From DATARH01 sp036278835 (GTDB taxonomy: Bacteria > Pseudomonadota > Alphaproteobacteria > ATCC43930 > CGMCC-115725), in NCBI GenBank assembly GCA_036278835.1, contig DASUKH010000117.1:1-6586 (forward strand): a DNA stretch of 6,586 bases. The letters are read 5' to 3'. The notes under the pieces are model-generated. The model had not been told where the DNA came from. It searched no databases and was given only the letters and a program-made list of their open reading frames with translations. This document shows, in pieces, positions 1 through 6,586 of the stretch (position 1 is the stretch's first letter; each line of letters begins with the position of its first letter). Both the position numbers and the translations under genes were made by a program.

Positions 1-164
1 GCCATGATGCGCAGCAGCGTCGATTTGCCGGCGCCGTTAAGGCCGAGGACGCCGATCTTGGCGCCCGGCAGAAACGACAGCCAAATGTCGCGCAACACCT
101 CGCGACCGCCGGCGAAGGTCTTCCCCAGACCTTTCATGACATAGATGTATTGGTAGGCAGGCAT
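1..164 (-). CDS. ettA: Energy-dependent translational throttle protein EttA, N-terminal 54 codons (partial)
   Basis: This is the 5' end of a gene read leftward and cut by the window edge. The ATG is at 164-162, and 54 codons are present before the edge. The peptide opens with MPAYQYIYVMKGLGKTF and continues into DIWLSFLPGAKIGVLGLNG. That opening is characteristic of EttA (older name YjjK), an ABC-F ATPase that binds the ribosomal E site and gates the first elongation step according to the ATP/ADP ratio. The first Walker A motif, GLNGAGKST, is at residues 41-49. The protein is cytoplasmic, has two ABC domains in full form and no membrane domain. No clear Shine-Dalgarno is seen upstream of the ATG; a GGA about 10 nt away is the best candidate. 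The gene is divergent from maeB and functionally unrelated to it. Family assignment is firm because the N-terminus distinguishes EttA from Uup and other ABC-F proteins; the rest is not visible. Confidence 0.93.
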   Translation of the reverse strand, partial: MPAYQYIYVMKGLGKTFAGGREVLRDIWLSFLPGAKIGVLGLNGAGKSTLLRIM

Positions 165-231
165 TGCTTAATTCATCCGAAAACGCGGGCGCGTCGCGCG
201 CGCCGGCCAGAAGTCACGGTCCAGGATAGCC

Positions 232-349
232 CCCTCTCCCCCACCGGGGGAGAGGGTTGGGGTGAGGGGGCAACCGGCGTAGCGCCGATGCCCTCACCCA
301 CCAAGCGCTTCGCGCTTGGTCCCCCCCTCTCCCGCAGTGCGGGAGAGGG
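232..349. repeat. Compound palindromic intergenic repeat (nested hairpins)
   Basis: This REP/MITE-like block lies between the divergent ettA and maeB genes. It starts with an 11-bp perfect hairpin: CCCTCTCCCCC at 232-242, loop ACC, and GGGGGAGAGGG at 246-256. It ends with another: CCCTCTCCCGC at 325-335, loop AGT, and GCGGGAGAGGG at 339-349. Between them GGGTGAGGG (260-268) pairs with CCCTCACCC (291-299), enclosing a small stem CGGCG/CGCCG (275-279, 283-287). A 9-bp stem follows at 300-308/312-320 with loop TTC. The two outer arms can also pair with each other (232-240 with 341-349), so the block can form a multi-branched cruciform. Elements of this style recur in intergenic space of many alphaproteobacteria; copy number in this genome cannot be seen. 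It lies upstream of both genes, so it is not a terminator for either. Short reading frames across it are not genes. Confidence 0.85.
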
Positions 350-384
350 TATGGTCGGCCGCGCGGCTTAGCATGCTTTGTTGC

Positions 385-409
385 CCGCGGCAAACCGGCC
401 GGGCCGCGG
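385..409. repeat. GC-rich inverted repeat abutting the maeB promoter
   Basis: CCGCGGC at 385-391 is the exact reverse complement of GCCGCGG at 403-409, separated by an 11-nt spacer that contains the self-complementary CCGGCCGG. The right arm ends 3 nt before the candidate maeB -35 element, and the sequence CTTTT follows it. It could be an operator or a weak terminator-like hairpin. In such GC-rich DNA a 7-bp palindrome can also occur by chance. No upstream plus-strand gene needs a terminator here. The rest of the 165-494 intergenic region, apart from this element, the compound repeat and the promoter, holds nothing I can recognise. Confidence 0.3.
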
Positions 410-412
410 CTT

Positions 413-441
413 TTGACGGGCCTCGCCGCGGTGTTTAACAT
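413..441 (+). promoter_or_regulatory. Candidate sigma-70 promoter for maeB
   Basis: The -35 hexamer TTGACG (413-418) matches TTGACA at 5 of 6 positions. The -10 hexamer TAACAT (436-441) matches TATAAT at 4 of 6, with the strongly conserved first, second and last bases kept. The spacer is exactly 17 nt. Transcription would begin near 448 and give a leader of about 47 nt before the maeB ATG at 495. It is the only AT-relieved stretch in a GC-rich region, which supports it. No motif for a known carbon regulator was identified. Confidence 0.55.
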
Positions 442-494
442 CGGGCGCAGCAACGGCGCGGCGGTCCGCGCCTCGGCAAGCGGGGATTTGCGGG

Positions 495-2765
<2,271 letters not shown>

Positions 2766-2787
2766 ACGAAAGCCGAGCGCGCCGGCG

Positions 2788-4173
2788 ATGCCGGAGGGGC
2801 TGAGCCGCACCGCCGGCCTCGCCCTTGGCCTGGCCCTGCCGGGCCTCCTGGTTATCGCCGCGCTGTTCGGGTTCGCGCTGATCGACGCCACCGCGGCGAT
2901 CCTCGCCGGGGTCGCGGTGCTGGTCGTCGCGACGCTGACAGCGGTGCCGTTCGCCTTGTCGTTCGCCGCGGCGGCCGAGGCGATCGCGCGGCTCGGGCCG
3001 GACGAGCCGGACGGTTTTCCGCGCGAGCGCCGCCTCAGCCTCGCGGCCCGGGCGATCTGGCCGTCGGTGCTGCGGCTGCGGCGCGGCTGGCGGACCCATG
3101 CCGCGGAGATCGCGGCGCGGCTCGCCGCTATCGAGGCGATCATCGCCGCCATTCCCGACCCGCTGATCGCGATCGACCGCCGGCGCGGCATCGTTCGCGC
3201 CAATGCCGCCGCCGGCGCCTTGATCGGCGCACCCGGCGACCCGCTCGCCGGGCCGCGCGATTTGGCGGCGGCGTTGCGCAATCCGGCGCTGCTCGCCGCC
3301 GCCGATGCGGTGTTGCGCGAGGGGCGCGGGCAGAGCGTCGAGTTCGCGCTCGCCGGGCGGACCGAGCGGGTGATGCGCGCCAATCTTGCGCCGATCCCCG
3401 GGGCCGGCGCCCGGCCCTTGCGCGGCGGCGCGGCCGCGATCATCGCGCTCCACGAGGTGACCGAGCTGAAGCGCGCCGAGCAGATGCGCGCCGATTTCAT
3501 CGCCAATGCCGGCCACGAGCTGAAGACCCCGCTGGCGGCGCTGATCGGCTTTATCGAGACCCTGCGCGGGCCGGCCCGCGACGATCCGGCGGCGCGCGAG
3601 CGGTTTCTCGCGATAATGGACGAGCAGGCGCGGCGCATGGCGCGGCTCGTCGACGATTTGTTGTCGCTGTCCCGCATTGAATTGAACGAGCATGTCGCGC
3701 CGGCCGGGCGGGTGGCGCTGGGGCCGCTGATCGAGGAGGTGGCGCGCGGTCTCGAATTGCGCGCCGGCGAGCGCGGCATCCGGATCGTTTGCGCGGTGCC
3801 CGACGATCTGCCCGAGGTGCCGGGCGACCGCGATGAGCTGGCGCAAATTTTCCAGAACCTGCTCGACAACGCGATCAGCTACGGAAAACCGGATAGCGAG
3901 GTCCGGGTGACCGGCGGCAGGGCGGATGGCGCGCAGGTGTGGATCGCGGTGACGGACCAGGGGCAAGGCATCGCCCCCGGGCACCTGCCGCGCCTGACCG
4001 AGCGGTTTTACCGGGTGGACACCGCCCGCTCGCGCGAGTTGGGCGGCACCGGCCTCGGCCTCGCGATCGTCAAGCACATCCTCAACCGCCACCGCGGGCG
4101 GCTCGACATCGCCAGCCGGCCCGGCCAGGGATCGACCTTCACGGTATCCCTGCCCGCAGTCACGGAACCGTAA
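2788..4173 (+). CDS. phoR: Phosphate regulon sensor histidine kinase PhoR
   Basis: This 461-residue inner-membrane kinase partners with response regulator PhoB, which is expected downstream outside the window. Two hydrophobic segments (about 9-32 and 35-59) form a hairpin with almost no periplasmic loop. As is usual for PhoR, phosphate would therefore be sensed through the Pst transporter and PhoU, not by a periplasmic domain. A PAS-like domain follows (about 111-225; IPDPLIAID, then IVRANAA). The dimerization/phosphoacceptor domain carries GHELKTP with His243 and the PhoR-typical FIETL at 255-259. The ATPase domain has the N box QNLLDNA (356-362, Asn361), G1 DQGQGIA (390-396), F box ERFYRVD and G2 GGTGLGLA (419-426). 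All catalytic boxes are intact. The ATG at 2788 has only a weak ribosome site. Being 22 nt after maeB, it may be read from the maeB promoter. Its last codons overlap a candidate Pho box for pstS. The name rests on FIETL, the membrane hairpin and the pst neighbours. Confidence 0.92.
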   Translation: MPEGLSRTAGLALGLALPGLLVIAALFGFALIDATAAILAGVAVLVVATLTAVPFALSFAAAAEAIARLGPDEPDGFPRERRLSLAARAIWPSVLRLRRGWRTHAAEIAARLAAIEAIIAAIPDPLIAIDRRRGIVRANAAAGALIGAPGDPLAGPRDLAAALRNPALLAAADAVLREGRGQSVEFALAGRTERVMRANLAPIPGAGARPLRGGAAAIIALHEVTELKRAEQMRADFIANAGHELKTPLAALIGFIETLRGPARDDPAARERFLAIMDEQARRMARLVDDLLSLSRIELNEHVAPAGRVALGPLIEEVARGLELRAGERGIRIVCAVPDDLPEVPGDRDELAQIFQNLLDNAISYGKPDSEVRVTGGRADGAQVWIAVTDQGQGIAPGHLPRLTERFYRVDTARSRELGGTGLGLAIVKHILNRHRGRLDIASRPGQGSTFTVSLPAVTEP

Positions 4174-4190
4174 CAGAGCCGGTGTAGAAA
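4157..4190 (+). promoter_or_regulatory. Candidate Pho box and -10 element for pstSCA
   Basis: CAGTCAC (4157-4163) and CCGTAAC (4168-4174) are separated by 4 nt, giving the 11-nt unit of the PhoB box CTGTCAT-N4-CTGTCAT. Counting the variable last position as C or T, they match at about 6 of 7 and 4 of 7 positions. A -10-like TAGAAA (4185-4190; 4 of 6 to TATAAT) follows after 10 nt, the distance typical of PhoB-activated promoters, where the box replaces the -35 element. The box overlaps the phoR stop codon (4171-4173). The spacing is more convincing than the base matches. Placement just upstream of pstS is where such a box is expected. If real, transcripts would start near 4197 and the pstS leader would be about 115 nt and contain the inverted repeat. 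Confidence 0.4.
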
Positions 4191-4230
4191 AGCCGGGTGA
4201 CCGATATCCGCGAGCTTGCCCAATCCCCTC

Positions 4231-4318
4231 CACCGCATTCCCGGCGAAAGCCGGGATCCACGGCGGCCACATCCCGACAGCGGACAGGTGGGTCCCGGCT
4301 TGCGCCGGGCATGCGGGG
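4231..4318. repeat. Inverted repeat forming the pstS leader and start region
   Basis: The left arm (4231-4261) and the right arm (4288-4318) are 31 nt each and reverse-complementary at 27 positions. The 22-nt cores (4240-4261 and 4288-4309) match at 20 of 22. Each arm also contains its own hairpin: CCCGGC-GAAA-GCCGGG at 4240-4255 (GNRA-type loop) and CCCGGC-TTGC-GCCGGG at 4294-4309. The middle is 26 nt. The CATTCCCGGCGAAAGCCGGGA style is that of short palindromic repeats scattered between genes in many proteobacteria; this is recalled family knowledge, not a database result. The pstS start codon at 4311-4313 lies inside the right arm. The reading frame stays open across the whole repeat, which can mislead start prediction. 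Confidence 0.85.
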
Positions 4319-5354
4319 AAGGCTGCTGGCTGCGCTCGTCGCGGTTGGTCTCTCGACGCCGGCGCAAGCGGTCACGATCACCGGTGCCGGCGCGACCTTC
4401 CCTTACCCGCTCTATGCGAAATGGGCCGAGGCGTACCACGCGATCACCGGGATCGGCATCAACTATCAGTCGATCGGCTCGGGCGGCGGCATCCGCCAGA
4501 TCAATACCGGAACGGTCGATTTCGGCGCTTCCGACATGCCGCTGAAACCGGGGATTTTGCGGAAGGACGGCCTCGTCCAGTGGCCGCAGGTGATGGGGGG
4601 CATCGTCGTCGTCGTCAATCTGCGCGGGATCGCACCGGGGCAGCTGCGGCTCGACGGTGCGACCCTCGCCGGGATGTATCTCGGCCGGCTGAAACAATGG
4701 GACGACCCGGCGATCAAAAAGCTGAACCCGGGCATCGTGCTGCCGGACTTAGCGATCGCCACCGTGCACCGCGCGGATGGGTCGGGCACCACGTTCACGT
4801 TCACCCACTACCTGTCCGAGGTCGATCCGGAATTCCGGGCCAAGATCGGCGAGAGCACCGCGGTCGCGTTTCCCGGCGGGCTGGGCGGCAAGGGCAACGA
4901 GGGCGTCGCCGCGCTCGTCGCCCGCACCGATGGGGCGATCGGCTACGTCGAATATGCCTTCGCCTTGCAGAACCGGATGACCTACACGCTGCTGCGCAAT
5001 GCCGCCGGCAGGTTCGTCTCGCCGGGCGCTGACACCTTTCAGGCCGCCGCCGCCCATGCCGATTGGACAGAGGCGCCCGGCTTCTACCTGCTGCTGACCA
5101 ACGAGCCCGGCCGGGACAGCTGGCCGATCACATCGGCCACCTTCATCCTGCTGCACCGGCATCAGCCTGACCCGGAAAAGACCAGGGAAATCCTGAGCTT
5201 CTTCGATTGGGCCTATCACCACGGCGACGCCATTGCCGAGCGGCTCGGCTACGTACCGATGCCGCCCGAGGTGACTGGACTCGTCGAAGAAATGTGGCAG
5301 CAGAAAATCGTCGGCCCCGAAGGACGGCCGGTGTGGCACCGCGGCGGCCCTTGA
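4311..5354 (+). CDS. pstS: Periplasmic phosphate-binding protein PstS
   Basis: From the ATG at 4311 the protein has 347 residues, typical for PstS. It binds inorganic phosphate in the periplasm and delivers it to PstC-PstA. It begins with a classical Sec signal peptide: basic MRGR, hydrophobic LLAALVAVGL, then STPAQA with cleavage expected after Ala20. No lipobox cysteine is present, so it is soluble. The mature region opens with TGAGATFPYPLYAKWAE. All eight phosphate ligands known from the E. coli protein are present at a constant offset: Thr29, Phe30, Ser57, Asp75, Arg154, Ser158, Gly159 and Thr160 (the last four in RADGSGT). GLGGKGN at 191-197 is also family-typical. The frame is open back to GTG 4197, but the extra 38 residues are charged, proline-rich and mostly encoded by a DNA repeat, so ATG 4311 is preferred. 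No Shine-Dalgarno precedes it, since the repeat occupies that place. pstC starts 12 nt after the stop. Confidence 0.95.
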   Translation: MRGRLLAALVAVGLSTPAQAVTITGAGATFPYPLYAKWAEAYHAITGIGINYQSIGSGGGIRQINTGTVDFGASDMPLKPGILRKDGLVQWPQVMGGIVVVVNLRGIAPGQLRLDGATLAGMYLGRLKQWDDPAIKKLNPGIVLPDLAIATVHRADGSGTTFTFTHYLSEVDPEFRAKIGESTAVAFPGGLGGKGNEGVAALVARTDGAIGYVEYAFALQNRMTYTLLRNAAGRFVSPGADTFQAAAAHADWTEAPGFYLLLTNEPGRDSWPITSATFILLHRHQPDPEKTREILSFFDWAYHHGDAIAERLGYVPMPPEVTGLVEEMWQQKIVGPEGRPVWHRGGP

Positions 5355-5356
5355 GC

Positions 5357-5360
5357 GGAG
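5357..5360 (+). promoter_or_regulatory. Ribosome binding site supporting the GTG start of pstC
   Basis: GGAG lies just after the pstS stop codon (5352-5354) and 6 nt before GTG 5367. It favours that GTG over later in-frame codons and indicates independent translation initiation within the polycistronic message. Confidence 0.65.
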
Positions 5361-5366
5361 CGGCCG

Positions 5367-6335
5367 GTGCCGGCTGACATCGCGATCTCGAGGCCGAGAG
5401 AGGCGGGGCGCCGTGGCCGGCTCGCCGACCAGGCGTTCCGCGCGCTGACCCTGCTCTTCGCGGTTCTCATCCTGCTGATCGTCGGCGGCATCATCGTCGT
5501 GCTGGCGGTTGGCGCGGCGCCGGCCTTGCGGCAGTTCGGCTGGGGCTTCATCGGAACCGAAACCTGGAACCCGGTCACCAACCGGTTCGGCGCGCTGGCG
5601 GCGATCTACGGCACCCTGGCGACCTCGGCGATCGCGATGCTGATCGGCATCCCGCTCGCCTTCGGCATCGCGATGTTCCTGACCGAACTGTGCCCGCGAT
5701 GGCTGCGGCGGCCGCTGGCGGTGATGGTCGATCTGCTGGCGGCGATCCCGAGCATCATTTACGGCATCTGGGGCCTGTTCGTGTTCGCGCCCTTCGTGCA
5801 GCGCTACATCGAGCCGGCGCTGATCGGCTCGCTTGGCCACGTTCCGCTGCTCGGGGCGCTGTTCCAGGGGCCGCCGCTCGGCATCGGCGTGCTGACCGCC
5901 GGCTTCATCCTGGCGATCATGGTGCTGCCGTTCATCTGCGCGATCATGCGCGAGGTGTTCGAGACGGTGCCGGCGGTGCTGAAGGAGAGCGCCTACGCGC
6001 TCGGCACGACGACCACCGAAACCGTGTGGCAGGTCGTCCTCCCCTACACGCGGATCGGCGTCGTCGGCGGCATTCTGCTGGGCCTCGGCCGGGCGCTTGG
6101 CGAAACGATGGCGGTCACCTTCGTAATCGGCAACTCGCACCACATTCATGCCTCGCTCCTGCAGCCCGGCACGACGATCTCGGCGGCGCTCGCCAACGAG
6201 TTCAACGAGGCGTCGGGCGATCTTTACCTGTCGTCGCTGATCGCGCTGGGCCTCATCCTGTTCGTCATCACCTTCATCGTATTGGCGACCGCAAAGCTGC
6301 TGCTGATCCGCCTCGAACAACGGGCGGGAGGCTGA
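5367..6335 (+). CDS. pstC: Phosphate ABC transporter permease PstC
   Basis: This 322-residue inner-membrane subunit pairs with PstA to form the phosphate channel of the Pst importer. About six hydrophobic segments are visible (near 27-50, 75-105, 115-140, 172-197, 232-255 and 288-313) after a basic cytoplasmic N-terminus (SRPREAGRRGR). The region GFIGTETWNPVTNRFGALAAI (59-79) is a PstC hallmark, as is DLLAAIPSIIYGIWGLFVF (122-140). The EAA loop that contacts the ATPase is at about 207-227 (ESAYALGTTTTETVWQVVLP). It is followed by GLGRALGETMAVTFVIGN, with the conserved Arg242 and Glu246. Length and motifs are complete and nothing is odd. It starts with GTG, supported by a GGAG site. pstA follows after 4 nt, so the two permease genes are transcribed and probably translated together. 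Order pstS-pstC-pstA separates it from its homologue PstA. Confidence 0.95.
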   Translation: MPADIAISRPREAGRRGRLADQAFRALTLLFAVLILLIVGGIIVVLAVGAAPALRQFGWGFIGTETWNPVTNRFGALAAIYGTLATSAIAMLIGIPLAFGIAMFLTELCPRWLRRPLAVMVDLLAAIPSIIYGIWGLFVFAPFVQRYIEPALIGSLGHVPLLGALFQGPPLGIGVLTAGFILAIMVLPFICAIMREVFETVPAVLKESAYALGTTTTETVWQVVLPYTRIGVVGGILLGLGRALGETMAVTFVIGNSHHIHASLLQPGTTISAALANEFNEASGDLYLSSLIALGLILFVITFIVLATAKLLLIRLEQRAGG

Positions 6336-6339
6336 GCTG

Positions 6340-6586
6340 ATGCCGCTCTACATGCGCCGGCGCCTCGTGCATTGGACGGTGATGGGCCTCTCGTGCCTCG
6401 CGACCGCGTTCGGGCTGTTGTGGCTGGTGCTTGTGCTGTGGAGCCTGCTAGCCAACGGCATTGCCGCGATGAGCCCGGCTTTGTTCCTGCAGATGACGCC
6501 GGCCCCCGGCAGCACCGGGGGCCTGCTCAACGCGATCGTCGGCAGCCTGATCATGACCGCGCTCGCCGCCGCGGTCGGGACCCCGG
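6340..6586 (+). CDS. pstA: Phosphate ABC transporter permease PstA, N-terminal 82 codons (partial)
   Basis: The gene starts at ATG 6340 and runs off the right edge after 82 complete codons. A strong ribosome site, GGGAGG at 6326-6331, lies 8 nt upstream inside the end of pstC. A basic start (MRRR at 5-8) leads into a first membrane segment at about 14-37. A periplasmic stretch follows with SPALFLQMTPAPGSTGGLLN (45-64), a PstA hallmark. The beginning of a second segment is IVGSLIMTAL from residue 66. The full protein should be around 280-300 residues and would form the channel with PstC. The genes usually following are pstB (ATPase), phoU and phoB; none is visible here. Confidence 0.92.
   Translation, partial: MPLYMRRRLVHWTVMGLSCLATAFGLLWLVLVLWSLLANGIAAMSPALFLQMTPAPGSTGGLLNAIVGSLIMTALAAAVGTP

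Noticed and set aside
150..453. Small open frames over the ettA-maeB intergenic region on both strands
   Set aside because: They translate the palindromic repeat (Pro/Ser/Gly/Glu-rich strings such as SPTGGEGWGEG), a familiar artefact of this repeat type.
4749..6320. Long open frame on the minus strand opposite pstS and pstC
   Set aside because: It spans two conserved plus-strand genes and is low-complexity Arg/Asp/Gln/His sequence without a domain.

Overview
The window is high-GC bacterial DNA. Its gene content and protein style suggest an alphaproteobacterium, possibly near the Rhodospirillales; that placement is inferred from composition, two intergenic repeats of a kind common in that class, and an alphaproteobacterial-type PhoR. 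It cannot be fixed from this sequence. It looks like ordinary chromosomal core sequence: no mobile element, CRISPR array, RNA gene or phage gene is visible.

Layout. At the left edge, on the minus strand, is the first 54 codons of ettA (ABC-F translational throttle ATPase). A 330-bp divergent intergenic region (165-494) follows. It holds a compound palindromic repeat (232-349) and a good candidate sigma-70 promoter (413-441). All remaining genes are on the plus strand: maeB (two-domain NADP-type malic enzyme, 495-2765), phoR (phosphate-regulon sensor kinase, 2788-4173), pstS (periplasmic phosphate-binding protein, 4311-5354), pstC (phosphate permease subunit, 5367-6335) and the 5' end of pstA (6340 to the right edge).

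How the genes work together. PstS captures phosphate in the periplasm and delivers it to the PstC-PstA channel. The ATPase pstB, with phoU and phoB, is expected just beyond the right edge but is not in the window. PhoR is the kinase whose activity the Pst complex controls. The pst genes are tightly spaced (12 nt between pstS and pstC, 4 nt between pstC and pstA), so they form an operon. The only larger gap is the 137 nt between phoR and pstS. It carries a candidate Pho box and -10 element overlapping the phoR stop codon, which would let pstSCA respond to phosphate separately from phoR. maeB ends 22 nt before phoR, so carbon metabolism and phosphate sensing may share a transcript.

Most notable point. 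A 70-88-bp inverted repeat lies directly upstream of pstS, and its right arm appears to include the pstS start codon and first residues. The apparent long reading frame beginning at GTG 4197 runs through this repeat and is probably not the true start. I found no evidence of a new multi-gene system. The novelty is regulatory: a repeat that has become the translation start region of a phosphate-uptake operon.
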